Part shown: piece after piece, positions 1 through 13,700 of the stretch
Position numbering within the stretch: the first letter of the stretch is position 1
Layout of the letters: each line of letters opens with the position of its first letter
NCBI GenBank assembly: GCA_013433145.1
Contig: JACCHR010000045.1
Coordinates: forward strand, 32,007-96,006
Length of the DNA: 64,000 nt
Origin: Ascaris suum
Lineage: Eukaryota > Nematoda > Chromadorea > Rhabditida > Ascarididae
Reading direction: 5' to 3'
Notes under the pieces: generated by a model
Seen by the model: the letters and a program-made list of their open reading frames with translations, nothing else
What the model was told of the DNA's origin: nothing
Databases searched by the model: none
Program-made: the position numbers and the translations under genes

Positions 1-3000
1 CTAAGCCTAAGCCTAAGCCTAAGCCTAAGCCTAAGCCTAAGCCTAAGCCTAAGCCTAAGCCTAAGCCTAAGCCTAAGCCTAAGCCTAAGCCTAAGCCTAA
101 GCCTAAGCCTAAGCCTAAGCCTAAGCCTAAGCCTAAGCCTAAGCCTAAGCCTAAGCCTAAGCCTAAGCCTAAGCCTAAGCCTAAGCCTAAGCCTAAGCCT
201 AAGCCTAAGCCTAAGCCTAAGCCTAAGCCTAAGCCTAAGCCTAAGCCTAAGCCTAAGCCTAAGCCTAAGCCTAAGCCTAAGCCTAAGCCTAAGCCTAAGC
301 CTAAGCCTAAGCCTAAGCCTAAGCCTAAGCCTAAGCCTAAGCCTAAGCCTAAGCCTAAGCCTAAGCCTAAGCCTAAGCCTAAGCCTAAGCCTAAGCCTAA
401 GCCTAAGCCTAAGCCTAAGCCTAAGCCTAAGCCTAAGCCTAAGCCTAAGCCTAAGCCTAAGCCTAAGCCTAAGCCTAAGCCTAAGCCTAAGCCTAAGCCT
501 AAGCCTAAGCCTAAGCCTAAGCCTAAGCCTAAGCCTAAGCCTAAGCCTAAGCCTAAGCCTAAGCCTAAGCCTAAGCCTAAGCCTAAGCCTAAGCCTAAGC
601 CTAAGCCTAAGCCTAAGCCTAAGCCTAAGCCTAAGCCTAAGCCTAAGCCTAAGCCTAAGCCTAAGCCTAAGCCTAAGCCTAAGCCTAAGCCTAAGCCTAA
701 GCCTAAGCCTAAGCCTAAGCCTAAGCCTAAGCCTAAGCCTAAGCCTAAGCCTAAGCCTAAGCCTAAGCCTAAGCCTAAGCCTAAGCCTAAGCCTAAGCCT
801 AAGCCTAAGCCTAAGCCTAAGCCTAAGCCTAAGCCTAAGCCTAAGCCTAAGCCTAAGCCTAAGCCTAAGCCTAAGCCTAAGCCTAAGCCTAAGCCTAAGC
901 CTAAGCCTAAGCCTAAGCCTAAGCCTAAGCCTAAGCCTAAGCCTAAGCCTAAGCCTAAGCCTAAGCCTAAGCCTAAGCCTAAGCCTAAGCCTAAGCCTAA
1001 GCCTAAGCCTAAGCCTAAGCCTAAGCCTAAGCCTAAGCCTAAGCCTAAGCCTAAGCCTAAGCCTAAGCCTAAGCCTAAGCCTAAGCCTAAGCCTAAGCCT
1101 AAGCCTAAGCCTAAGCCTAAGCCTAAGCCTAAGCCTAAGCCTAAGCCTAAGCCTAAGCCTAAGCCTAAGCCTAAGCCTAAGCCTAAGCCTAAGCCTAAGC
1201 CTAAGCCTAAGCCTAAGCCTAAGCCTAAGCCTAAGCCTAAGCCTAAGCCTAAGCCTAAGCCTAAGCCTAAGCCTAAGCCTAAGCCTAAGCCTAAGCCTAA
1301 GCCTAAGCCTAAGCCTAAGCCTAAGCCTAAGCCTAAGCCTAAGCCTAAGCCTAAGCCTAAGCCTAAGCCTAAGCCTAAGCCTAAGCCTAAGCCTAAGCCT
1401 AAGCCTAAGCCTAAGCCTAAGCCTAAGCCTAAGCCTAAGCCTAAGCCTAAGCCTAAGCCTAAGCCTAAGCCTAAGCCTAAGCCTAAGCCTAAGCCTAAGC
1501 CTAAGCCTAAGCCTAAGCCTAAGCCTAAGCCTAAGCCTAAGCCTAAGCCTAAGCCTAAGCCTAAGCCTAAGCCTAAGCCTAAGCCTAAGCCTAAGCCTAA
1601 GCCTAAGCCTAAGCCTAAGCCTAAGCCTAAGCCTAAGCCTAAGCCTAAGCCTAAGCCTAAGCCTAAGCCTAAGCCTAAGCCTAAGCCTAAGCCTAAGCCT
1701 AAGCCTAAGCCTAAGCCTAAGCCTAAGCCTAAGCCTAAGCCTAAGCCTAAGCCTAAGCCTAAGCCTAAGCCTAAGCCTAAGCCTAAGCCTAAGCCTAAGC
1801 CTAAGCCTAAGCCTAAGCCTAAGCCTAAGCCTAAGCCTAAGCCTAAGCCTAAGCCTAAGCCTAAGCCTAAGCCTAAGCCTAAGCCTAAGCCTAAGCCTAA
1901 GCCTAAGCCTAAGCCTAAGCCTAAGCCTAAGCCTAAGCCTAAGCCTAAGCCTAAGCCTAAGCCTAAGCCTAAGCCTAAGCCTAAGCCTAAGCCTAAGCCT
2001 AAGCCTAAGCCTAAGCCTAAGCCTAAGCCTAAGCCTAAGCCTAAGCCTAAGCCTAAGCCTAAGCCTAAGCCTAAGCCTAAGCCTAAGCCTAAGCCTAAGC
2101 CTAAGCCTAAGCCTAAGCCTAAGCCTAAGCCTAAGCCTAAGCCTAAGCCTAAGCCTAAGCCTAAGCCTAAGCCTAAGCCTAAGCCTAAGCCTAAGCCTAA
2201 GCCTAAGCCTAAGCCTAAGCCTAAGCCTAAGCCTAAGCCTAAGCCTAAGCCTAAGCCTAAGCCTAAGCCTAAGCCTAAGCCTAAGCCTAAGCCTAAGCCT
2301 AAGCCTAAGCCTAAGCCTAAGCCTAAGCCTAAGCCTAAGCCTAAGCCTAAGCCTAAGCCTAAGCCTAAGCCTAAGCCTAAGCCTAAGCCTAAGCCTAAGC
2401 CTAAGCCTAAGCCTAAGCCTAAGCCTAAGCCTAAGCCTAAGCCTAAGCCTAAGCCTAAGCCTAAGCCTAAGCCTAAGCCTAAGCCTAAGCCTAAGCCTAA
2501 GCCTAAGCCTAAGCCTAAGCCTAAGCCTAAGCCTAAGCCTAAGCCTAAGCCTAAGCCTAAGCCTAAGCCTAAGCCTAAGCCTAAGCCTAAGCCTAAGCCT
2601 AAGCCTAAGCCTAAGCCTAAGCCTAAGCCTAAGCCTAAGCCTAAGCCTAAGCCTAAGCCTAAGCCTAAGCCTAAGCCTAAGCCTAAGCCTAAGCCTAAGC
2701 CTAAGCCTAAGCCTAAGCCTAAGCCTAAGCCTAAGCCTAAGCCTAAGCCTAAGCCTAAGCCTAAGCCTAAGCCTAAGCCTAAGCCTAAGCCTAAGCCTAA
2801 GCCTAAGCCTAAGCCTAAGCCTAAGCCTAAGCCTAAGCCTAAGCCTAAGCCTAAGCCTAAGCCTAAGCCTAAGCCTAAGCCTAAGCCTAAGCCTAAGCCT
2901 AAGCCTAAGCCTAAGCCTAAGCCTAAGCCTAAGCCTAAGCCTAAGCCTAAGCCTAAGCCTAAGCCTAAGCCTAAGCCTAAGCCTAAGCCTAAGCCTAAGC

Positions 3001-4780
3001 CTAAGCCTAAGCCTAAGCCTAAGCCTAAGCCTAAGCCTAAGCCTAAGCCTAAGCCTAAGCCTAAGCCTAAGCCTAAGCCTAAGCCTAAGCCTAAGCCTAA
3101 GCCTAAGCCTAAGCCTAAGCCTAAGCCTAAGCCTAAGCCTAAGCCTAAGCCTAAGCCTAAGCCTAAGCCTAAGCCTAAGCCTAAGCCTAAGCCTAAGCCT
3201 AAGCCTAAGCCTAAGCCTAAGCCTAAGCCTAAGCCTAAGCCTAAGCCTAAGCCTAAGCCTAAGCCTAAGCCTAAGCCTAAGCCTAAGCCTAAGCCTAAGC
3301 CTAAGCCTAAGCCTAAGCCTAAGCCTAAGCCTAAGCCTAAGCCTAAGCCTAAGCCTAAGCCTAAGCCTAAGCCTAAGCCTAAGCCTAAGCCTAAGCCTAA
3401 GCCTAAGCCTAAGCCTAAGCCTAAGCCTAAGCCTAAGCCTAAGCCTAAGCCTAAGCCTAAGCCTAAGCCTAAGCCTAAGCCTAAGCCTAAGCCTAAGCCT
3501 AAGCCTAAGCCTAAGCCTAAGCCTAAGCCTAAGCCTAAGCCTAAGCCTAAGCCTAAGCCTAAGCCTAAGCCTAAGCCTAAGCCTAAGCCTAAGCCTAAGC
3601 CTAAGCCTAAGCCTAAGCCTAAGCCTAAGCCTAAGCCTAAGCCTAAGCCTAAGCCTAAGCCTAAGCCTAAGCCTAAGCCTAAGCCTAAGCCTAAGCCTAA
3701 GCCTAAGCCTAAGCCTAAGCCTAAGCCTAAGCCTAAGCCTAAGCCTAAGCCTAAGCCTAAGCCTAAGCCTAAGCCTAAGCCTAAGCCTAAGCCTAAGCCT
3801 AAGCCTAAGCCTAAGCCTAAGCCTAAGCCTAAGCCTAAGCCTAAGCCTAAGCCTAAGCCTAAGCCTAAGCCTAAGCCTAAGCCTAAGCCTAAGCCTAAGC
3901 CTAAGCCTAAGCCTAAGCCTAAGCCTAAGCCTAAGCCTAAGCCTAAGCCTAAGCCTAAGCCTAAGCCTAAGCCTAAGCCTAAGCCTAAGCCTAAGCCTAA
4001 GCCTAAGCCTAAGCCTAAGCCTAAGCCTAAGCCTAAGCCTAAGCCTAAGCCTAAGCCTAAGCCTAAGCCTAAGCCTAAGCCTAAGCCTAAGCCTAAGCCT
4101 AAGCCTAAGCCTAAGCCTAAGCCTAAGCCTAAGCCTAAGCCTAAGCCTAAGCCTAAGCCTAAGCCTAAGCCTAAGCCTAAGCCTAAGCCTAAGCCTAAGC
4201 CTAAGCCTAAGCCTAAGCCTAAGCCTAAGCCTAAGCCTAAGCCTAAGCCTAAGCCTAAGCCTAAGCCTAAGCCTAAGCCTAAGCCTAAGCCTAAGCCTAA
4301 GCCTAAGCCTAAGCCTAAGCCTAAGCCTAAGCCTAAGCCTAAGCCTAAGCCTAAGCCTAAGCCTAAGCCTAAGCCTAAGCCTAAGCCTAAGCCTAAGCCT
4401 AAGCCTAAGCCTAAGCCTAAGCCTAAGCCTAAGCCTAAGCCTAAGCCTAAGCCTAAGCCTAAGCCTAAGCCTAAGCCTAAGCCTAAGCCTAAGCCTAAGC
4501 CTAAGCCTAAGCCTAAGCCTAAGCCTAAGCCTAAGCCTAAGCCTAAGCCTAAGCCTAAGCCTAAGCCTAAGCCTAAGCCTAAGCCTAAGCCTAAGCCTAA
4601 GCCTAAGCCTAAGCCTAAGCCTAAGCCTAAGCCTAAGCCTAAGCCTAAGCCTAAGCCTAAGCCTAAGCCTAAGCCTAAGCCTAAGCCTAAGCCTAAGCCT
4701 AAGCCTAAGCCTAAGCCTAAGCCTAAGCCTAAGCCTAAGCCTAAGCCTAAGCCTAAGCCTAAGCCTAAGCCTAAGCCTAA
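1..4780 (-). repeat. Outermost perfect telomere segment
   Basis: I see no departure from the hexamer in this stretch. It ends at the single-base loss near 4781 that changes the reading phase of the repeat relative to the next segment. Confidence 0.95.
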
Positions 4781-7700
4781 GCTAAGCCTAAGCCTAAGCC
4801 TAAGCCTAAGCCTAAGCCTAAGCCTAAGCCTAAGCCTAAGCCTAAGCCTAAGCCTAAGCCTAAGCCTAAGCCTAAGCCTAAGCCTAAGCCTAAGCCTAAG
4901 CCTAAGCCTAAGCCTAAGCCTAAGCCTAAGCCTAAGCCTAAGCCTAAGCCTAAGCCTAAGCCTAAGCCTAAGCCTAAGCCTAAGCCTAAGCCTAAGCCTA
5001 AGCCTAAGCCTAAGCCTAAGCCTAAGCCTAAGCCTAAGCCTAAGCCTAAGCCTAAGCCTAAGCCTAAGCCTAAGCCTAAGCCTAAGCCTAAGCCTAAGCC
5101 TAAGCCTAAGCCTAAGCCTAAGCCTAAGCCTAAGCCTAAGCCTAAGCCTAAGCCTAAGCCTAAGCCTAAGCCTAAGCCTAAGCCTAAGCCTAAGCCTAAG
5201 CCTAAGCCTAAGCCTAAGCCTAAGCCTAAGCCTAAGCCTAAGCCTAAGCCTAAGCCTAAGCCTAAGCCTAAGCCTAAGCCTAAGCCTAAGCCTAAGCCTA
5301 AGCCTAAGCCTAAGCCTAAGCCTAAGCCTAAGCCTAAGCCTAAGCCTAAGCCTAAGCCTAAGCCTAAGCCTAAGCCTAAGCCTAAGCCTAAGCCTAAGCC
5401 TAAGCCTAAGCCTAAGCCTAAGCCTAAGCCTAAGCCTAAGCCTAAGCCTAAGCCTAAGCCTAAGCCTAAGCCTAAGCCTAAGCCTAAGCCTAAGCCTAAG
5501 CCTAAGCCTAAGCCTAAGCCTAAGCCTAAGCCTAAGCCTAAGCCTAAGCCTAAGCCTAAGCCTAAGCCTAAGCCTAAGCCTAAGCCTAAGCCTAAGCCTA
5601 AGCCTAAGCCTAAGCCTAAGCCTAAGCCTAAGCCTAAGCCTAAGCCTAAGCCTAAGCCTAAGCCTAAGCCTAAGCCTAAGCCTAAGCCTAAGCCTAAGCC
5701 TAAGCCTAAGCCTAAGCCTAAGCCTAAGCCTAAGCCTAAGCCTAAGCCTAAGCCTAAGCCTAAGCCTAAGCCTAAGCCTAAGCCTAAGCCTAAGCCTAAG
5801 CCTAAGCCTAAGCCTAAGCCTAAGCCTAAGCCTAAGCCTAAGCCTAAGCCTAAGCCTAAGCCTAAGCCTAAGCCTAAGCCTAAGCCTAAGCCTAAGCCTA
5901 AGCCTAAGCCTAAGCCTAAGCCTAAGCCTAAGCCTAAGCCTAAGCCTAAGCCTAAGCCTAAGCCTAAGCCTAAGCCTAAGCCTAAGCCTAAGCCTAAGCC
6001 TAAGCCTAAGCCTAAGCCTAAGCCTAAGCCTAAGCCTAAGCCTAAGCCTAAGCCTAAGCCTAAGCCTAAGCCTAAGCCTAAGCCTAAGCCTAAGCCTAAG
6101 CCTAAGCCTAAGCCTAAGCCTAAGCCTAAGCCTAAGCCTAAGCCTAAGCCTAAGCCTAAGCCTAAGCCTAAGCCTAAGCCTAAGCCTAAGCCTAAGCCTA
6201 AGCCTAAGCCTAAGCCTAAGCCTAAGCCTAAGCCTAAGCCTAAGCCTAAGCCTAAGCCTAAGCCTAAGCCTAAGCCTAAGCCTAAGCCTAAGCCTAAGCC
6301 TAAGCCTAAGCCTAAGCCTAAGCCTAAGCCTAAGCCTAAGCCTAAGCCTAAGCCTAAGCCTAAGCCTAAGCCTAAGCCTAAGCCTAAGCCTAAGCCTAAG
6401 CCTAAGCCTAAGCCTAAGCCTAAGCCTAAGCCTAAGCCTAAGCCTAAGCCTAAGCCTAAGCCTAAGCCTAAGCCTAAGCCTAAGCCTAAGCCTAAGCCTA
6501 AGCCTAAGCCTAAGCCTAAGCCTAAGCCTAAGCCTAAGCCTAAGCCTAAGCCTAAGCCTAAGCCTAAGCCTAAGCCTAAGCCTAAGCCTAAGCCTAAGCC
6601 TAAGCCTAAGCCTAAGCCTAAGCCTAAGCCTAAGCCTAAGCCTAAGCCTAAGCCTAAGCCTAAGCCTAAGCCTAAGCCTAAGCCTAAGCCTAAGCCTAAG
6701 CCTAAGCCTAAGCCTAAGCCTAAGCCTAAGCCTAAGCCTAAGCCTAAGCCTAAGCCTAAGCCTAAGCCTAAGCCTAAGCCTAAGCCTAAGCCTAAGCCTA
6801 AGCCTAAGCCTAAGCCTAAGCCTAAGCCTAAGCCTAAGCCTAAGCCTAAGCCTAAGCCTAAGCCTAAGCCTAAGCCTAAGCCTAAGCCTAAGCCTAAGCC
6901 TAAGCCTAAGCCTAAGCCTAAGCCTAAGCCTAAGCCTAAGCCTAAGCCTAAGCCTAAGCCTAAGCCTAAGCCTAAGCCTAAGCCTAAGCCTAAGCCTAAG
7001 CCTAAGCCTAAGCCTAAGCCTAAGCCTAAGCCTAAGCCTAAGCCTAAGCCTAAGCCTAAGCCTAAGCCTAAGCCTAAGCCTAAGCCTAAGCCTAAGCCTA
7101 AGCCTAAGCCTAAGCCTAAGCCTAAGCCTAAGCCTAAGCCTAAGCCTAAGCCTAAGCCTAAGCCTAAGCCTAAGCCTAAGCCTAAGCCTAAGCCTAAGCC
7201 TAAGCCTAAGCCTAAGCCTAAGCCTAAGCCTAAGCCTAAGCCTAAGCCTAAGCCTAAGCCTAAGCCTAAGCCTAAGCCTAAGCCTAAGCCTAAGCCTAAG
7301 CCTAAGCCTAAGCCTAAGCCTAAGCCTAAGCCTAAGCCTAAGCCTAAGCCTAAGCCTAAGCCTAAGCCTAAGCCTAAGCCTAAGCCTAAGCCTAAGCCTA
7401 AGCCTAAGCCTAAGCCTAAGCCTAAGCCTAAGCCTAAGCCTAAGCCTAAGCCTAAGCCTAAGCCTAAGCCTAAGCCTAAGCCTAAGCCTAAGCCTAAGCC
7501 TAAGCCTAAGCCTAAGCCTAAGCCTAAGCCTAAGCCTAAGCCTAAGCCTAAGCCTAAGCCTAAGCCTAAGCCTAAGCCTAAGCCTAAGCCTAAGCCTAAG
7601 CCTAAGCCTAAGCCTAAGCCTAAGCCTAAGCCTAAGCCTAAGCCTAAGCCTAAGCCTAAGCCTAAGCCTAAGCCTAAGCCTAAGCCTAAGCCTAAGCCTA

Positions 7701-10700
7701 AGCCTAAGCCTAAGCCTAAGCCTAAGCCTAAGCCTAAGCCTAAGCCTAAGCCTAAGCCTAAGCCTAAGCCTAAGCCTAAGCCTAAGCCTAAGCCTAAGCC
7801 TAAGCCTAAGCCTAAGCCTAAGCCTAAGCCTAAGCCTAAGCCTAAGCCTAAGCCTAAGCCTAAGCCTAAGCCTAAGCCTAAGCCTAAGCCTAAGCCTAAG
7901 CCTAAGCCTAAGCCTAAGCCTAAGCCTAAGCCTAAGCCTAAGCCTAAGCCTAAGCCTAAGCCTAAGCCTAAGCCTAAGCCTAAGCCTAAGCCTAAGCCTA
8001 AGCCTAAGCCTAAGCCTAAGCCTAAGCCTAAGCCTAAGCCTAAGCCTAAGCCTAAGCCTAAGCCTAAGCCTAAGCCTAAGCCTAAGCCTAAGCCTAAGCC
8101 TAAGCCTAAGCCTAAGCCTAAGCCTAAGCCTAAGCCTAAGCCTAAGCCTAAGCCTAAGCCTAAGCCTAAGCCTAAGCCTAAGCCTAAGCCTAAGCCTAAG
8201 CCTAAGCCTAAGCCTAAGCCTAAGCCTAAGCCTAAGCCTAAGCCTAAGCCTAAGCCTAAGCCTAAGCCTAAGCCTAAGCCTAAGCCTAAGCCTAAGCCTA
8301 AGCCTAAGCCTAAGCCTAAGCCTAAGCCTAAGCCTAAGCCTAAGCCTAAGCCTAAGCCTAAGCCTAAGCCTAAGCCTAAGCCTAAGCCTAAGCCTAAGCC
8401 TAAGCCTAAGCCTAAGCCTAAGCCTAAGCCTAAGCCTAAGCCTAAGCCTAAGCCTAAGCCTAAGCCTAAGCCTAAGCCTAAGCCTAAGCCTAAGCCTAAG
8501 CCTAAGCCTAAGCCTAAGCCTAAGCCTAAGCCTAAGCCTAAGCCTAAGCCTAAGCCTAAGCCTAAGCCTAAGCCTAAGCCTAAGCCTAAGCCTAAGCCTA
8601 AGCCTAAGCCTAAGCCTAAGCCTAAGCCTAAGCCTAAGCCTAAGCCTAAGCCTAAGCCTAAGCCTAAGCCTAAGCCTAAGCCTAAGCCTAAGCCTAAGCC
8701 TAAGCCTAAGCCTAAGCCTAAGCCTAAGCCTAAGCCTAAGCCTAAGCCTAAGCCTAAGCCTAAGCCTAAGCCTAAGCCTAAGCCTAAGCCTAAGCCTAAG
8801 CCTAAGCCTAAGCCTAAGCCTAAGCCTAAGCCTAAGCCTAAGCCTAAGCCTAAGCCTAAGCCTAAGCCTAAGCCTAAGCCTAAGCCTAAGCCTAAGCCTA
8901 AGCCTAAGCCTAAGCCTAAGCCTAAGCCTAAGCCTAAGCCTAAGCCTAAGCCTAAGCCTAAGCCTAAGCCTAAGCCTAAGCCTAAGCCTAAGCCTAAGCC
9001 TAAGCCTAAGCCTAAGCCTAAGCCTAAGCCTAAGCCTAAGCCTAAGCCTAAGCCTAAGCCTAAGCCTAAGCCTAAGCCTAAGCCTAAGCCTAAGCCTAAG
9101 CCTAAGCCTAAGCCTAAGCCTAAGCCTAAGCCTAAGCCTAAGCCTAAGCCTAAGCCTAAGCCTAAGCCTAAGCCTAAGCCTAAGCCTAAGCCTAAGCCTA
9201 AGCCTAAGCCTAAGCCTAAGCCTAAGCCTAAGCCTAAGCCTAAGCCTAAGCCTAAGCCTAAGCCTAAGCCTAAGCCTAAGCCTAAGCCTAAGCCTAAGCC
9301 TAAGCCTAAGCCTAAGCCTAAGCCTAAGCCTAAGCCTAAGCCTAAGCCTAAGCCTAAGCCTAAGCCTAAGCCTAAGCCTAAGCCTAAGCCTAAGCCTAAG
9401 CCTAAGCCTAAGCCTAAGCCTAAGCCTAAGCCTAAGCCTAAGCCTAAGCCTAAGCCTAAGCCTAAGCCTAAGCCTAAGCCTAAGCCTAAGCCTAAGCCTA
9501 AGCCTAAGCCTAAGCCTAAGCCTAAGCCTAAGCCTAAGCCTAAGCCTAAGCCTAAGCCTAAGCCTAAGCCTAAGCCTAAGCCTAAGCCTAAGCCTAAGCC
9601 TAAGCCTAAGCCTAAGCCTAAGCCTAAGCCTAAGCCTAAGCCTAAGCCTAAGCCTAAGCCTAAGCCTAAGCCTAAGCCTAAGCCTAAGCCTAAGCCTAAG
9701 CCTAAGCCTAAGCCTAAGCCTAAGCCTAAGCCTAAGCCTAAGCCTAAGCCTAAGCCTAAGCCTAAGCCTAAGCCTAAGCCTAAGCCTAAGCCTAAGCCTA
9801 AGCCTAAGCCTAAGCCTAAGCCTAAGCCTAAGCCTAAGCCTAAGCCTAAGCCTAAGCCTAAGCCTAAGCCTAAGCCTAAGCCTAAGCCTAAGCCTAAGCC
9901 TAAGCCTAAGCCTAAGCCTAAGCCTAAGCCTAAGCCTAAGCCTAAGCCTAAGCCTAAGCCTAAGCCTAAGCCTAAGCCTAAGCCTAAGCCTAAGCCTAAG
10001 CCTAAGCCTAAGCCTAAGCCTAAGCCTAAGCCTAAGCCTAAGCCTAAGCCTAAGCCTAAGCCTAAGCCTAAGCCTAAGCCTAAGCCTAAGCCTAAGCCTA
10101 AGCCTAAGCCTAAGCCTAAGCCTAAGCCTAAGCCTAAGCCTAAGCCTAAGCCTAAGCCTAAGCCTAAGCCTAAGCCTAAGCCTAAGCCTAAGCCTAAGCC
10201 TAAGCCTAAGCCTAAGCCTAAGCCTAAGCCTAAGCCTAAGCCTAAGCCTAAGCCTAAGCCTAAGCCTAAGCCTAAGCCTAAGCCTAAGCCTAAGCCTAAG
10301 CCTAAGCCTAAGCCTAAGCCTAAGCCTAAGCCTAAGCCTAAGCCTAAGCCTAAGCCTAAGCCTAAGCCTAAGCCTAAGCCTAAGCCTAAGCCTAAGCCTA
10401 AGCCTAAGCCTAAGCCTAAGCCTAAGCCTAAGCCTAAGCCTAAGCCTAAGCCTAAGCCTAAGCCTAAGCCTAAGCCTAAGCCTAAGCCTAAGCCTAAGCC
10501 TAAGCCTAAGCCTAAGCCTAAGCCTAAGCCTAAGCCTAAGCCTAAGCCTAAGCCTAAGCCTAAGCCTAAGCCTAAGCCTAAGCCTAAGCCTAAGCCTAAG
10601 CCTAAGCCTAAGCCTAAGCCTAAGCCTAAGCCTAAGCCTAAGCCTAAGCCTAAGCCTAAGCCTAAGCCTAAGCCTAAGCCTAAGCCTAAGCCTAAGCCTA

Positions 10701-13700
10701 AGCCTAAGCCTAAGCCTAAGCCTAAGCCTAAGCCTAAGCCTAAGCCTAAGCCTAAGCCTAAGCCTAAGCCTAAGCCTAAGCCTAAGCCTAAGCCTAAGCC
10801 TAAGCCTAAGCCTAAGCCTAAGCCTAAGCCTAAGCCTAAGCCTAAGCCTAAGCCTAAGCCTAAGCCTAAGCCTAAGCCTAAGCCTAAGCCTAAGCCTAAG
10901 CCTAAGCCTAAGCCTAAGCCTAAGCCTAAGCCTAAGCCTAAGCCTAAGCCTAAGCCTAAGCCTAAGCCTAAGCCTAAGCCTAAGCCTAAGCCTAAGCCTA
11001 AGCCTAAGCCTAAGCCTAAGCCTAAGCCTAAGCCTAAGCCTAAGCCTAAGCCTAAGCCTAAGCCTAAGCCTAAGCCTAAGCCTAAGCCTAAGCCTAAGCC
11101 TAAGCCTAAGCCTAAGCCTAAGCCTAAGCCTAAGCCTAAGCCTAAGCCTAAGCCTAAGCCTAAGCCTAAGCCTAAGCCTAAGCCTAAGCCTAAGCCTAAG
11201 CCTAAGCCTAAGCCTAAGCCTAAGCCTAAGCCTAAGCCTAAGCCTAAGCCTAAGCCTAAGCCTAAGCCTAAGCCTAAGCCTAAGCCTAAGCCTAAGCCTA
11301 AGCCTAAGCCTAAGCCTAAGCCTAAGCCTAAGCCTAAGCCTAAGCCTAAGCCTAAGCCTAAGCCTAAGCCTAAGCCTAAGCCTAAGCCTAAGCCTAAGCC
11401 TAAGCCTAAGCCTAAGCCTAAGCCTAAGCCTAAGCCTAAGCCTAAGCCTAAGCCTAAGCCTAAGCCTAAGCCTAAGCCTAAGCCTAAGCCTAAGCCTAAG
11501 CCTAAGCCTAAGCCTAAGCCTAAGCCTAAGCCTAAGCCTAAGCCTAAGCCTAAGCCTAAGCCTAAGCCTAAGCCTAAGCCTAAGCCTAAGCCTAAGCCTA
11601 AGCCTAAGCCTAAGCCTAAGCCTAAGCCTAAGCCTAAGCCTAAGCCTAAGCCTAAGCCTAAGCCTAAGCCTAAGCCTAAGCCTAAGCCTAAGCCTAAGCC
11701 TAAGCCTAAGCCTAAGCCTAAGCCTAAGCCTAAGCCTAAGCCTAAGCCTAAGCCTAAGCCTAAGCCTAAGCCTAAGCCTAAGCCTAAGCCTAAGCCTAAG
11801 CCTAAGCCTAAGCCTAAGCCTAAGCCTAAGCCTAAGCCTAAGCCTAAGCCTAAGCCTAAGCCTAAGCCTAAGCCTAAGCCTAAGCCTAAGCCTAAGCCTA
11901 AGCCTAAGCCTAAGCCTAAGCCTAAGCCTAAGCCTAAGCCTAAGCCTAAGCCTAAGCCTAAGCCTAAGCCTAAGCCTAAGCCTAAGCCTAAGCCTAAGCC
12001 TAAGCCTAAGCCTAAGCCTAAGCCTAAGCCTAAGCCTAAGCCTAAGCCTAAGCCTAAGCCTAAGCCTAAGCCTAAGCCTAAGCCTAAGCCTAAGCCTAAG
12101 CCTAAGCCTAAGCCTAAGCCTAAGCCTAAGCCTAAGCCTAAGCCTAAGCCTAAGCCTAAGCCTAAGCCTAAGCCTAAGCCTAAGCCTAAGCCTAAGCCTA
12201 AGCCTAAGCCTAAGCCTAAGCCTAAGCCTAAGCCTAAGCCTAAGCCTAAGCCTAAGCCTAAGCCTAAGCCTAAGCCTAAGCCTAAGCCTAAGCCTAAGCC
12301 TAAGCCTAAGCCTAAGCCTAAGCCTAAGCCTAAGCCTAAGCCTAAGCCTAAGCCTAAGCCTAAGCCTAAGCCTAAGCCTAAGCCTAAGCCTAAGCCTAAG
12401 CCTAAGCCTAAGCCTAAGCCTAAGCCTAAGCCTAAGCCTAAGCCTAAGCCTAAGCCTAAGCCTAAGCCTAAGCCTAAGCCTAAGCCTAAGCCTAAGCCTA
12501 AGCCTAAGCCTAAGCCTAAGCCTAAGCCTAAGCCTAAGCCTAAGCCTAAGCCTAAGCCTAAGCCTAAGCCTAAGCCTAAGCCTAAGCCTAAGCCTAAGCC
12601 TAAGCCTAAGCCTAAGCCTAAGCCTAAGCCTAAGCCTAAGCCTAAGCCTAAGCCTAAGCCTAAGCCTAAGCCTAAGCCTAAGCCTAAGCCTAAGCCTAAG
12701 CCTAAGCCTAAGCCTAAGCCTAAGCCTAAGCCTAAGCCTAAGCCTAAGCCTAAGCCTAAGCCTAAGCCTAAGCCTAAGCCTAAGCCTAAGCCTAAGCCTA
12801 AGCCTAAGCCTAAGCCTAAGCCTAAGCCTAAGCCTAAGCCTAAGCCTAAGCCTAAGCCTAAGCCTAAGCCTAAGCCTAAGCCTAAGCCTAAGCCTAAGCC
12901 TAAGCCTAAGCCTAAGCCTAAGCCTAAGCCTAAGCCTAAGCCTAAGCCTAAGCCTAAGCCTAAGCCTAAGCCTAAGCCTAAGCCTAAGCCTAAGCCTAAG
13001 CCTAAGCCTAAGCCTAAGCCTAAGCCTAAGCCTAAGCCTAAGCCTAAGCCTAAGCCTAAGCCTAAGCCTAAGCCTAAGCCTAAGCCTAAGCCTAAGCCTA
13101 AGCCTAAGCCTAAGCCTAAGCCTAAGCCTAAGCCTAAGCCTAAGCCTAAGCCTAAGCCTAAGCCTAAGCCTAAGCCTAAGCCTAAGCCTAAGCCTAAGCC
13201 TAAGCCTAAGCCTAAGCCTAAGCCTAAGCCTAAGCCTAAGCCTAAGCCTAAGCCTAAGCCTAAGCCTAAGCCTAAGCCTAAGCCTAAGCCTAAGCCTAAG
13301 CCTAAGCCTAAGCCTAAGCCTAAGCCTAAGCCTAAGCCTAAGCCTAAGCCTAAGCCTAAGCCTAAGCCTAAGCCTAAGCCTAAGCCTAAGCCTAAGCCTA
13401 AGCCTAAGCCTAAGCCTAAGCCTAAGCCTAAGCCTAAGCCTAAGCCTAAGCCTAAGCCTAAGCCTAAGCCTAAGCCTAAGCCTAAGCCTAAGCCTAAGCC
13501 TAAGCCTAAGCCTAAGCCTAAGCCTAAGCCTAAGCCTAAGCCTAAGCCTAAGCCTAAGCCTAAGCCTAAGCCTAAGCCTAAGCCTAAGCCTAAGCCTAAG
13601 CCTAAGCCTAAGCCTAAGCCTAAGCCTAAGCCTAAGCCTAAGCCTAAGCCTAAGCCTAAGCCTAAGCCTAAGCCTAAGCCTAAGCCTAAGCCTAAGCCTA

